Assembly (NCBI RefSeq): GCF_032271945.1
Contig: NZ_CP130319.1
Location: forward strand, 823,001 to 887,000
Origin: Paenibacillus sp. MBLB1832
GTDB taxonomy: Bacteria > Bacillota > Bacilli > Paenibacillales > NBRC-103111
DNA: 64,000 nucleotides
Direction: 5' to 3'
A program made the position numbers and the translations under genes. Shown in pieces: positions 33,282 to 42,286 of the stretch (the first letter of the stretch is position 1; the number at the start of each line of letters is the position of its first letter). The notes below the pieces were generated by a model. That model saw nothing but the letters and a program-made list of their open reading frames with translations, had not been told where the DNA came from and ran no database searches.

Positions 33282-35669
33282 ATGAACATGAACGAGGGGG
33301 CAAGCTGGCGCAGCAGGATGACGAGACTCGGCGGAGCGGTGGAGGGTCGGTTTCGAAGCGTATTTGCACGTATACTTGGCTCCTTCATTCTGGTTATCCT
33401 TATTCCGATTTTGGGTCTCGGTTTTTTGTCTTATTTCGTATTTGCGGGCGCATTGCAGACTGAAGTTGAGAAATCGAATGGTCTGATGTTGCAGAAAACG
33501 TATGAGAACGTCGAGCAGAAAATGGCGGAGCTCAAGCAGATGATGTATCAGACGGTGCTGACCGTCAACACGAGCAGCTACGACGTGCAGCGAATGAGCG
33601 AAGTTTCGAAGGCACTGGCACGCGCGGAGAGCACGAATAAATTCATAAAATATATCTACGTCTATTATCAAGATTGGGATCGGATACTGACGCCGGAAGG
33701 GATGTATTACAAGGATTTCTTCTATGATGAGGTCTACCGCTATCCGGGCATGGACAAGGGAGAGTGGTACCGCAAGCTGTCCCAACGCAGCGACTTTACC
33801 ATCTTAAGCACGCGCGCCATTCTGATAAACGGAACGACCGAGAAGGACATGATTACGTTGCTGACCTCCTTTCCGCTTTTTGATGAAGGGCTGAAGGGAA
33901 CGCTTGTGGTGCTGGTCGACGAGAAGGAGCTCTTCTCGATGCTGGGCTCCGTTCGTAGCGGCAGCGGACAGAGTGAGATGGTGATTCTGAATGCGAAGAA
34001 CGAGCTGATCTCAAGCACGGATCCCCAACTCGTCAATAGCGGCATTTTAACCTCACATCTGCTGAAGAAAGCGGGGGAGGGAGGAGTTGGAGAGAACAAG
34101 CCGTTTGAAGAGGAATTAAGCGGCAAACGCATGTCGGTGTCCACTTTTGCTGCAGAGGTGACGGATTGGAAGTATATCGTTTTCACATCGCTTGACCATA
34201 TTACCTCGAAGGTCCGATTCGTTCGGAATGCCACCTTCCTGCTCAGCTTCTTGCTACTGGTGGTTGGGATTCTGGTTGCCACTCGGGTGGCTAGAAATTT
34301 CTATCGGCCCATCGTTGATATTATGGGTCTGTTTGCGTCGGAGACGGCGGAGGGAGAGGGAGCGCCAGTATTTGCTTCCATGCAAGGGAAGAGTTCGGAC
34401 GAATTTGCTTTTATACGCAGCCATCTGAATTTCGTCGTCGAGCATAATGCGAAGCTTCGACGGAGCGTCGATCGGGGCAGGAAGACGGCGAAGGATCACT
34501 TTATCCGATCGCTGCTGCTCGGTCAAGAGGCGGCATCCGATGACGCAGATCCCGACATACAAAAGGCATTCTCCTATCCTTATTATACGGCTGCTGCTGT
34601 TCTTATCCATGAGAAGCTGGACGAGGATGGGACGAGACGAGCGGCGGGAATGCTTGCCGTGAAGCAGGAGATCGTGAACCTGTTCGAGTCGCTCGCCAGT
34701 CAAGAGCGAGGGCTCAGCGCCTTACTCACAAGCGTCGGGCCGAATAATGTGTCGATTCTGCTAAACTTCGCAGAGGAGTCTCTGCTTAGGGACCGTCTCT
34801 CCCAATTGGAAGGGATGCTGGCTGAGCTGGCTTTAGCAGGGCGATGCACCATTGCCGTGTGCGTAGGCGGTATGTATGAAGAATCGCAAGCCGTCAATCG
34901 AGCGTATGAAGAGGCGCTTAAGGCGCAGCGCTTCCGATTGATTGAGAAGGACGTCCAGCTGATCTATTATGCAGACAGCCTCGGCAAGTACGGCTCCTCC
35001 GCTTACGTGCATTATCCGGCTGAGATGGAGAAAGCGATGATCGGGCATCTGCTGTCAGGCGACAAGAGTAAGGCGTTAGCGGCGCTGGAGCTTGTTATCG
35101 AGAAGAACACGCAGGGTAACTTGACGGCAGAGAAGCTGCAGAGCCTTCACAAAGAGTTGTGGCGTACTGTCCATAAAGCGCTGGAGCGTTCCGGATCGAG
35201 CCGTGAGCAGGTGTTTGAAGGCGCGCAGTGGATGGTGCCGGCGGGAGACGCGCCGAGCGACCTCTCCGAGCTGCACGATCAGCTGCAAGACGCGTACGGG
35301 CATGTGTGCGAGTGGTTCTACCGGCAGAAGGAGAGCAAGAACGAGAAGCTGAAGGACCAGATGCTTGTCTTTCTTCAGGAGCATTATAACAGCGATCTGT
35401 CGCTCGATATTGTCGCCGATCGATTCGGGCTGCATCCGAAGTACGTCAGTCGATATTTTAAGGATCAGACGGGCATTAATTTCGTCGAGTATTTAAGCAT
35501 GGTGCGCATTGCTAAGGCGAAGGAGCTGCTGGAGCGGGAGCCGGATTTGAAAGTGAACCGGATCGGGGAGCTCGTCGGATTTGTGAACACGAACACGTTT
35601 ATCGCAGCCTTCAAGAAACAGGAAGGCTTGACGCCGGGCAAGTTTCGCGAGCTACTAATCAAGTCGTAA
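33282..35669 (+). CDS. Membrane-anchored AraC-family sensor-regulator
   Basis: 795 residues from ATG 33,282, with GGGGGGAACG upstream. A membrane helix at about 28-52, an extracellular Cache-like sensor about 53-300, a second helix about 303-325 (FLLSFLLLVVGILVA), a cytoplasmic region with no receiver or kinase motifs, and a C-terminal AraC double helix-turn-helix about 690-795 (LSLDIVADRFGLHPKYVSRYFKDQTG). The protein thus joins sensing and DNA binding in one chain. Such regulators sit beside LplB/YtcP importer operons in Paenibacillus. It is divergent from GH9 and 258 bases upstream of the importer operon at 35,927, so both are candidate targets. A TTGACA box lies at 33,230. Confidence 0.88.
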   Translation: MNMNEGASWRSRMTRLGGAVEGRFRSVFARILGSFILVILIPILGLGFLSYFVFAGALQTEVEKSNGLMLQKTYENVEQKMAELKQMMYQTVLTVNTSSYDVQRMSEVSKALARAESTNKFIKYIYVYYQDWDRILTPEGMYYKDFFYDEVYRYPGMDKGEWYRKLSQRSDFTILSTRAILINGTTEKDMITLLTSFPLFDEGLKGTLVVLVDEKELFSMLGSVRSGSGQSEMVILNAKNELISSTDPQLVNSGILTSHLLKKAGEGGVGENKPFEEELSGKRMSVSTFAAEVTDWKYIVFTSLDHITSKVRFVRNATFLLSFLLLVVGILVATRVARNFYRPIVDIMGLFASETAEGEGAPVFASMQGKSSDEFAFIRSHLNFVVEHNAKLRRSVDRGRKTAKDHFIRSLLLGQEAASDDADPDIQKAFSYPYYTAAAVLIHEKLDEDGTRRAAGMLAVKQEIVNLFESLASQERGLSALLTSVGPNNVSILLNFAEESLLRDRLSQLEGMLAELALAGRCTIAVCVGGMYEESQAVNRAYEEALKAQRFRLIEKDVQLIYYADSLGKYGSSAYVHYPAEMEKAMIGHLLSGDKSKALAALELVIEKNTQGNLTAEKLQSLHKELWRTVHKALERSGSSREQVFEGAQWMVPAGDAPSDLSELHDQLQDAYGHVCEWFYRQKESKNEKLKDQMLVFLQEHYNSDLSLDIVADRFGLHPKYVSRYFKDQTGINFVEYLSMVRIAKAKELLEREPDLKVNRIGELVGFVNTNTFIAAFKKQEGLTPGKFRELLIKS

Positions 35670-35679
35670 TGTCGAAAGC

Positions 35680-35726
35680 AGATGCCTCATCTTCCGATTG
35701 ATTGGGAGTGGGGCATCTCGTTTTTT
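35680..35726 (+). terminator. Terminator after the AraC sensor-regulator
   Basis: AGATGCC / GGGCATCT stem followed by CGTTTTTTC, starting 11 bases after the stop at 35,669. Confidence 0.75.
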
Positions 35727-35869
35727 CTACGCAAAACGGGGGCGGTGTCAAACTGTGACGCCAAGCGTGGCGCGGGTTGAAGGGCTTTACCTAGAAAAAA
35801 CGAGATGACAGGAAAATGCTCGATTTCCCTTAGGCAGATCGGCTTATACAATAGGGGTACGTCGCAAGC

Positions 35870-35883
35870 TGAAAGCGCTTGCT
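35870..35883. promoter_or_regulatory. cre site upstream of the second importer operon
   Basis: TGAAAGCGCTTGCT fits the cre consensus with an AAGCGCTT core and lies 44 bases before the permease start at 35,927. With the GH9 site it suggests joint glucose repression of the locus. Confidence 0.65.
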
Positions 35884-35926
35884 GACAGAAAGTCGAAGAC
35901 ATCCAGAGAAAAGGACGGGAACCGAT

Positions 35927-36895
35927 ATGATCCATGATCCTCCCCCAGAGGTCGATTCCAGAGCCGCTCCCCCGCGGGATGGGGTGCTGCTGCGAGCGCT
36001 GAAGCATGCCTGGCAGGATAAATATTTGTTATTCATGCTTCTCCCGGGCCTTGTGTATTACATCCTGTTCAAATATTTGCCAATGTACGGGATTGTCATT
36101 GCGTTCGAAAAGTACAGCGTTTTCAAGGGGATTACTGGAAGTCGTTGGGTAGGCTTGAAGCATTTCCAAGACTTCTTCCAGGGGCCTGATGCTTGGAAGC
36201 TGATACGCAACACGCTTGTGCTGAATTTATACGATCTTGCGTTTGCGTTCCCGGCGCCGATCGTGCTGGCGCTAGCCTTCAACGAACTGCGCAGCGGGCT
36301 GTTTCGCCGGGTGACGCAGACTGTGAGCTTCTTGCCGCATTTCATCTCGATGGTGGTGGTGGCAGGGCTTGCCGTCAATTTCCTTGCTCCCAGCTCTGGT
36401 ATTATTAACAAGCTGCTCCATGAATGGTTCGGCGCGGAGCCGATCGCCTTCTTAGCGAAGCCGGAATATTTTCGGGGAATCTTCGTATCGGTGAACCTCT
36501 GGAAGGAAATCGGCTGGAGCTCCATTCTCTACTTGGCTGCCTTATCCGGCATTAATCCGGAGCTGTACGAGGCTGCATCGATCGATGGCGCAGGGAAGCT
36601 CAGACAGGCTTGGAGCGTGACGCTGCCCGGCATCCTGCCCACCATCATGATTCTGCTCATCCTCAAGCTCGGCCATATGCTTAGCTTAGGCGCATCAACG
36701 ATTATTCTGCTCTACAATCCATCTGTCTATGAGACAGCCGACGTCATCAGCACGTATGTGTACCGGCGCGGGCTCGTTGGCACCGATTACAGCTTTGCAG
36801 CCGCGATTGACTTGATGAACTCGGTTGTCGGCATTCTGCTCATCTTCGCTGCGAATCGAACCAGTCGGCGATTGACGGAAACAAGTCTTTGGTAA
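35927..36895 (+). CDS. LplB-family sugar ABC transporter permease
   Basis: 322 residues from ATG 35,927, which has AAGGACGGG upstream; an ATG 48 bases earlier overlaps the cre region and lacks a site. Six membrane helices, the motif YEAASIDGAGKLRQAWSVTLPGI for ATPase contact, and the subgroup's long cytoplasmic N-terminus. It is the first gene of a run of eight same-strand genes to 45,964. No ATPase gene is present, consistent with use of a shared MsmX-type ATPase. Confidence 0.9.
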   Translation: MIHDPPPEVDSRAAPPRDGVLLRALKHAWQDKYLLFMLLPGLVYYILFKYLPMYGIVIAFEKYSVFKGITGSRWVGLKHFQDFFQGPDAWKLIRNTLVLNLYDLAFAFPAPIVLALAFNELRSGLFRRVTQTVSFLPHFISMVVVAGLAVNFLAPSSGIINKLLHEWFGAEPIAFLAKPEYFRGIFVSVNLWKEIGWSSILYLAALSGINPELYEAASIDGAGKLRQAWSVTLPGILPTIMILLILKLGHMLSLGASTIILLYNPSVYETADVISTYVYRRGLVGTDYSFAAAIDLMNSVVGILLIFAANRTSRRLTETSLW

Positions 36896-36909
36896 AGGAG
36901 GTGTTCATC

Positions 36910-37797
36910 ATGCGAACACAAATTCGATTGAGCTTGGGAGATCGGCTTGTTCACATCGCGGCGGTCGCTTTCGTGCTCGCTGTCGCGGCGGCTACATTAT
37001 ACCCCTTTCTCTATGTCTTCTCCTCCTCCATTAGTGACCCGAAGGCAGTCATTCAGAACAAGGTGCTGCTGCTGCCGGTCGGGTTCAGCCTGAAGGCATA
37101 CGAAATTCTGCTTCACTATCGCCCGGTACGCGTCGGGTTTCTGAACTCGATCTTCTATACCGTGGTCGGCACGTTTATTAATATGGCGCTAACCTCGCTG
37201 ATGGCTTACCCGCTTTCTCGTAAATCGTTATTTGGCCGCAAGGCGGTCATGTGGCTGGTGACGTTCACGCTACTGTTCAACGGGGGCATGATTCCGACGT
37301 ATCTGGTCGTCAAGGAGCTCGGGCTGCTCGATACCCGTTGGGCGCTCCTATTGCCAGGAGCAATCGCGACATGGAACTTGATTCTGTTGAAGACGTTCTT
37401 CGAGAGTATTCCAAGGGAGCTGGAGGAAGCCGCTACGATCGATGGCTGCAGCTCAATGCAGACGCTGCTTCGAATCGTCATTCCGCTGTCGATGCCTGCA
37501 ATCGCTACTATCTCGCTCTTCTATGCGGTTGCTCATTGGAACAGCTGGTTCGATGCGCTTGTTTATTTAACCGATCACAACTTGTATCCAATCCAGATGT
37601 TTTTGCGCAGCATCGTCATTTCGAGCCAAACGGCCGATATGATGGGCGACGGGGGGGCATCGCTACAGGATATGCTGATGACCGAATCGATCAAATATGC
37701 GACGATTATGACAGTCGCCATTCCGATGATGATCATCTACCCGTTCGTGCAGCGTTACTTCAACAAAGGCGCGATGATTGGCTCTCTTAAAGGTTGA
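36910..37797 (+). CDS. YtcP-family sugar ABC transporter permease
   Basis: 295 residues from ATG 36,910 with a perfect AAAGGAGGTG overlapping the end of the previous gene; an in-frame ATG at 36,889 is inside that gene. Six membrane helices and EEAATIDGCSSMQTLLRIVIPL are seen. It pairs with the preceding permease to form an oligosaccharide channel. Confidence 0.9.
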   Translation: MRTQIRLSLGDRLVHIAAVAFVLAVAAATLYPFLYVFSSSISDPKAVIQNKVLLLPVGFSLKAYEILLHYRPVRVGFLNSIFYTVVGTFINMALTSLMAYPLSRKSLFGRKAVMWLVTFTLLFNGGMIPTYLVVKELGLLDTRWALLLPGAIATWNLILLKTFFESIPRELEEAATIDGCSSMQTLLRIVIPLSMPAIATISLFYAVAHWNSWFDALVYLTDHNLYPIQMFLRSIVISSQTADMMGDGGASLQDMLMTESIKYATIMTVAIPMMIIYPFVQRYFNKGAMIGSLKG

Positions 37798-37868
37798 GGC
37801 GGCTCGCACATGCGGGCGTTTCAATAGAAGCAAGATCAGAATAAACATAATCCAAGGAGGCGTGACAC

Positions 37869-39449
37869 ATGCCCAACAAATGGAAGAAGACAGGGGTAAT
37901 GGGACTGGCAGTCATGATGATGGCTGGCGTGTTCGCAGGCTGCGGCACATCGGATACAGATAAGACCGATACCGCCAAGAGCAAGGAGGGCATGGCATCA
38001 CCTACTGCTTCGGCAAATTCAGCCGCTACGCAGATGCCGATTGTGAAAGATAAGCTGACGCTCGATTTCTTCATTAAAGACCATGCCACCAAGCCGATCA
38101 CCGGCAATGAACCGCCGTTCGTCGAGCTGGAGAAACGAACGAACATCCATTTCAACTTCATTAAGACGGCAGATGGCTTCGAAGACAAGTTCAAGATCAC
38201 GCTCGCTTCCGGCAAGCTGCCCGACATCATGCAATCCACAAGCATCAACGATGCGAAACGGTATGGCATGGAAGGCGCCTTTCTGCCCCTTGACGATCTG
38301 TTGAAGAAATTCGGACCCAACATTCTAAAAGTGATGAAGGATCGGGGCATTGAGAAGGACGTAAGGGCTGCCGACGGCAAAATATACGGTATTCCGTTAA
38401 TCAACCCTGAAGGAATTGCTCACTCATACATGGTCCGTCAGGATTGGCTCGACAAGCTCAATCTGAAAGCGCCGAACACGCTGGATGAATATTACAACAT
38501 GCTGAAGGCATTCCGCGACAACCAGCTGGCGGGCAAGGATACGATTCCGCTAAGTATCTTCGCAAGCGGGGCAGGCGGCATCTATGCGATTCACAACATC
38601 ATGGAAGCGTACAATTCCAACTATGAATTCATGGTCAAGGACAACAAGTACGTATACGGTCCTGCGGAACCGGGTGCAAAGGATGCCTATGCATATGTGA
38701 ACAAACTGTATGCGGAGAAGCTGCTTGATCCTGAATTCGGACTCTTGTCCAAGAAGCAATGGGAAGGGAAAGTGTCGACAGGCAATGTCGGTTCGATCAT
38801 CTACGACTCCGCGAGAACGGACTTCTTCACGGACGTGCTGAAGAAGGATAAACCGGGGGCTAAGATGGTAGCTGTCGCCCCGCTCCAAGGCCCAGACGGC
38901 AAGCGCCACATTATGCAGCCGAATCTGTTCGGCAATCTCGTTGTGCTGGGCAAGGATACGAAGAATGCCGAAGCGGCAGTCAAATTTTTTAACTACATGT
39001 TCAGCGATGAAGGCAGCATGCTGCTGTCATTCGGACTTGAGAACGATTCCTATGTGATGAAGGACGGTAAGCCTCAGTACACGGATAAAATGTATGAGGC
39101 CGACGGATTGTTTAAATACGGGATCGGCCGCGTATTACCGTTTAACCCAAATCCGGCAATGCCGGAGCAGCAACGCAAGGGTACGCTCACAGCAGATGCG
39201 ATCAAGCTTCAGGCGCCATACTGGGTGAAGAGTAACCCGACCTTGAACTTCATTGACGAAGAGAACGACATCATCAAGAGCAAGTCGACAGGCGTAAACG
39301 ACGTGCGGGACAAATACTTCCTCCGCTTCGTCATGGGCGAAGAGCCGTTCACAAACTGGGATAAATATGTGAACGATCTGAAGAAAGCAGGGCTTGATGA
39401 TCTGCTCAAGGTATACAACGATGCGTACCAGCGTTATCTGAAAAACTAG
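37869..39449 (+). CDS. Extracellular solute-binding lipoprotein
   Basis: 526 residues. The lipobox VFAGC gives a lipidated Cys near residue 24, followed by a Thr/Ser/Ala-rich linker and a family 1 binding fold (ADGKIYGIPLINPEG, DWLDKLNLKAPNTLDEYYNML). CAAGGAGGCGTGACAC precedes the start. It should present the sugar to the two upstream permeases. It has little in common with the lipoprotein at 20,848 beyond the fold, so the two importers probably take different substrates. Confidence 0.9.
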   Translation: MPNKWKKTGVMGLAVMMMAGVFAGCGTSDTDKTDTAKSKEGMASPTASANSAATQMPIVKDKLTLDFFIKDHATKPITGNEPPFVELEKRTNIHFNFIKTADGFEDKFKITLASGKLPDIMQSTSINDAKRYGMEGAFLPLDDLLKKFGPNILKVMKDRGIEKDVRAADGKIYGIPLINPEGIAHSYMVRQDWLDKLNLKAPNTLDEYYNMLKAFRDNQLAGKDTIPLSIFASGAGGIYAIHNIMEAYNSNYEFMVKDNKYVYGPAEPGAKDAYAYVNKLYAEKLLDPEFGLLSKKQWEGKVSTGNVGSIIYDSARTDFFTDVLKKDKPGAKMVAVAPLQGPDGKRHIMQPNLFGNLVVLGKDTKNAEAAVKFFNYMFSDEGSMLLSFGLENDSYVMKDGKPQYTDKMYEADGLFKYGIGRVLPFNPNPAMPEQQRKGTLTADAIKLQAPYWVKSNPTLNFIDEENDIIKSKSTGVNDVRDKYFLRFVMGEEPFTNWDKYVNDLKKAGLDDLLKVYNDAYQRYLKN

Positions 39450-39533
39450 CGGATGAATCCGGGGTTGAAGCGAGCGCGCAGTTTGCGCCGCTTCAGCCCC
39501 GAAGTGTTCAAATGGAGGAGGATCGATGTAGTT

Positions 39534-41330
39534 ATGAACAGATACGTAGATCAACTCATTCAGATTTTTGGCGAACAAATGGACATGAGCCACAAGAATG
39601 TGTCCTTCAGCCCTTTCTATTCTGATATCGGGCTAGGCTTTCGTGATCGCGGGCTCGGTATCAATCAGCTGTTTCTTCATTATAACCGGATGACGACGGA
39701 GCTGGGCTTGCCGTTCCTGCAGCTTGAGGCGGATGGTGAAGAGAAGGTGGCTCAGCGATCCTTGCTAGGCGTCAGCCAATGCCAAGGCGAGGCGACGGTA
39801 AGGATCGCATTTTACGAGCATAATGCCTGGATGGTGGAAGCAGCCGGATTAAAGAGGCTACGGTTCGAGCTTTGTGATTCGATTTTTCGCGAGCTGCGGG
39901 TCTTCGAGGAGAATCGTATCGTTACATTCGACGCGTATTTGCCGACAATCGAACGCCTTAAGCGGGATCCAGACGAGTGGTATCCCTTCTCTCTTGGTCT
40001 TTACGCCGTCATTGGGGGGCTAGCGCCAACTATTGATGAGAATGGTATCGTTTCTGTGGAAGTGTTGCCTGATGACGCTGGTCGAATCGTACTCGCGTTC
40101 GCCGAACAGCATTTGGAGATTGATCGGGCGCGGTTGAGGGAAACGCTGCTCCAAGCTCCTGACCAAGCCTCGCAAGCGGAGGTACTGACGAGAAAATGGC
40201 TGGAAGAGGCACTCGGTGGATTCCAAATTCATACAGAAGAGGAGTGGGAACGAGGTGTGCTTGCGAAGGCAGTGTATGCGCTGCTGTTCAACGCCGCCAA
40301 GCCCCCGGGCCTGTTCGCCGGTCGAGTGGCTTCATTTCCGGCCCGTGGCGATTACCCCACACATTATTTGTGGGATTCGTGCTTTCAGAATTTGGCACTG
40401 GAGCAGATGGAGCCGCGACTTGCAAAGGATGCGCTGCATCTGCTTATCGACAATATGCGGGTGGACGGCAAGCAGCCGCATTTCCTCTGCTCGACTTGGA
40501 TAAAACCCCATCATTCCCAGCCGCCGCTGGTAGGGTGGGCAGGACTCCGTCTTGTACAAGAGCGCGGTGATCTGGTGCTTGCTGCCAAGCTGCTTCCGGC
40601 TCTGCTGCGCAATACACGATGGTGGCTAACTCAGCGGATGACCCGCAAAGGCCTAATCGCAGCGCTTGGAGGTGGCGAGACAGGCTGGGATAATACGCCT
40701 CGCTTCGACCATGGGCCTATTATCGCTTGCGACATGAATGCGTACCTGCTAATGCAGATGCGATGCTCGGTTGAGCTCGCCCGATTGCTTGGAGACGAAG
40801 CGACGGCCTTGGCCGCGGAGGAGCAGGCAGACGGCTATGCTTCAGTAATTAGGCGTGTGCTGTACGATGAAGATGCGAATTTGTTTCGCGACATTCGGCT
40901 TGAGACGGGTGAGCCGCTATCGGTGCTTACACCCGCTAGTTTCTTACCGCTGCTAGTCGATGTCGGGCTGGAGGAAGGGAAGGTGCGGGCGATGATTGAA
41001 CGGTATCTGCTTAATCCAAACCATTTTTACGGTAAATATCCGTTTCCCAGTGTCGCTTATGACGACCCTTGCTACACGCCCGACAATCATTGGCGGGGCC
41101 CCATCTGGCTTCCAATCGCCTACTTTATGCTGGAAATTCTGCGTAAATACGGGTATCTCCAGGAGGCTGCCGAGGCGTCGGATCGACTGTATCGCATGAT
41201 TATAACGGACGGTGACATCCGGGAGAACTTCAACTCGCAGACCGGTGAAGGCTTGCGCTCGTATCAGCAGGGTTGGACTGCAGCTATTCTACTAAAGCTT
41301 CATGCAGAGCGAGAGCAGTTGATGGTATGA
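39534..41330 (+). CDS. GH63/MGH1-like alpha/alpha-barrel glycosidase
   Basis: 598 residues from ATG 39,534 (GGAGGAGG 12 bases upstream; an in-frame ATG at 39,453 has no site). No signal peptide, so cytoplasmic. The barrel shows YLWDSCFQNLALEQ, GWDNTPRFD with a candidate acid Asp, DNHWRGPIWLPIAYFML and FNSQTGEG near the end. This set is typical of GH63 and mannosylglycerate-hydrolase-like enzymes, which cleave alpha-glucosidic or related bonds. It probably processes the oligosaccharide brought in by the importer encoded just before it. Confidence 0.78.
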   Translation: MNRYVDQLIQIFGEQMDMSHKNVSFSPFYSDIGLGFRDRGLGINQLFLHYNRMTTELGLPFLQLEADGEEKVAQRSLLGVSQCQGEATVRIAFYEHNAWMVEAAGLKRLRFELCDSIFRELRVFEENRIVTFDAYLPTIERLKRDPDEWYPFSLGLYAVIGGLAPTIDENGIVSVEVLPDDAGRIVLAFAEQHLEIDRARLRETLLQAPDQASQAEVLTRKWLEEALGGFQIHTEEEWERGVLAKAVYALLFNAAKPPGLFAGRVASFPARGDYPTHYLWDSCFQNLALEQMEPRLAKDALHLLIDNMRVDGKQPHFLCSTWIKPHHSQPPLVGWAGLRLVQERGDLVLAAKLLPALLRNTRWWLTQRMTRKGLIAALGGGETGWDNTPRFDHGPIIACDMNAYLLMQMRCSVELARLLGDEATALAAEEQADGYASVIRRVLYDEDANLFRDIRLETGEPLSVLTPASFLPLLVDVGLEEGKVRAMIERYLLNPNHFYGKYPFPSVAYDDPCYTPDNHWRGPIWLPIAYFMLEILRKYGYLQEAAEASDRLYRMIITDGDIRENFNSQTGEGLRSYQQGWTAAILLKLHAEREQLMV

Positions 41331-41407
41331 ACCAAGTACATGGGAATCAGCACAATATGAATTTGGATTGCGAAAGGCACGACTTGAGAAGAAGGAGGTT
41401 TCGATCG

Positions 41408-42286
41408 ATGACGTTGAAACACACGCAAGATTTGCCTCTGCTCGGTTTTATCGGGCTTGGCGCCATGGGCGGAAGAATGGCACGCAATTTGCTGAAAGCG
41501 GGCTACCCGCTCTATTCGTTTGATCTCGATAAGGACCATTTGGAGGCATGTGTACGCGAGGGAGCCTGCAGGGCTGAATCAGTGAAAGAGGTTGTCGACA
41601 CAAGCGATATTGTGCTAACGAGTCTCCCGACTTCGGAGGTATTCGTTCACGTAGCAGAGGAGGTGCTTCTCCCTTCTGCGCGGCAGGGACAGATCTTTAT
41701 TGAGCTAGGCACAACTGTGCCTGCCGATATTCGCCGGCTGAGCGCACAATTCAGCGAACGCGGAGCGTTGCTGCTGGATGCACCGGTCACAGGCTGGATT
41801 ACGGGAGCGGAGGAAGGGACGCTGCGCATCTGGATCGGCGGGGATGAAAAGGCATATGCCCGGTGCCTGCCGATTCTACGCGTGATCGGCGATCCGGAAA
41901 AGCTACATTACTTCGGAGAGAGCGGGAACGGGCAGGTGGCGAAGGGGATTAACCAGCTGCTCTCTGGCTTGCAGGCCGCCGCTTTCATGGAAGTAGCGGC
42001 GTTCGGCGTCCGATCCGGTCTTTCTCCAGATTTTCTGGGAGAGTCGTTCGGCTACAAGTCGGGCTTCCCGAAGACGGTGGAACGCATTGCCGGAGGCTCG
42101 GGCGAAGAAATCGGCGTTAACTTTCAAGAGCTTCGATATTACTTAAGGGAAGCGGAGGAGGGAGGCTTTGCGCTTCCGTTGACCGAGGCGCTGCATGCCT
42201 TTTGCAAGGATGGTGACAAGCTTTCGTTGCAGAAGGGACAGCCTACGCCATCATTCTGGAGGGAGTTAATCAAATGGAAACCATGA
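41408..42286 (+). CDS. 3-hydroxyisobutyrate dehydrogenase-like NAD(P)-dependent reductase
   Basis: 292 residues from ATG 41,408 with GAAGGAGG upstream. An N-terminal Rossmann fold with GFIGLGAMGGRMA, then SLPTSEVFVHVAEE, the substrate-binding segment DAPVTGWITGAEEGTL (usually DAPVSGG), and GNGQVAKGINQLL holding the catalytic Lys. The family oxidises or reduces beta-hydroxyacids such as tartronate semialdehyde/glycerate and hydroxyisobutyrate. In this operon a sugar-derived hydroxyacid is more likely. The next gene overlaps its end by 13 bases, indicating translational coupling. Confidence 0.85.
   Translation: MTLKHTQDLPLLGFIGLGAMGGRMARNLLKAGYPLYSFDLDKDHLEACVREGACRAESVKEVVDTSDIVLTSLPTSEVFVHVAEEVLLPSARQGQIFIELGTTVPADIRRLSAQFSERGALLLDAPVTGWITGAEEGTLRIWIGGDEKAYARCLPILRVIGDPEKLHYFGESGNGQVAKGINQLLSGLQAAAFMEVAAFGVRSGLSPDFLGESFGYKSGFPKTVERIAGGSGEEIGVNFQELRYYLREAEEGGFALPLTEALHAFCKDGDKLSLQKGQPTPSFWRELIKWKP

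Noticed and set aside
37251..37790. A 179-codon frame inside the YtcP-type permease gene
   Set aside because: Out-of-frame shadow of a permease with clear motifs; no start signals.
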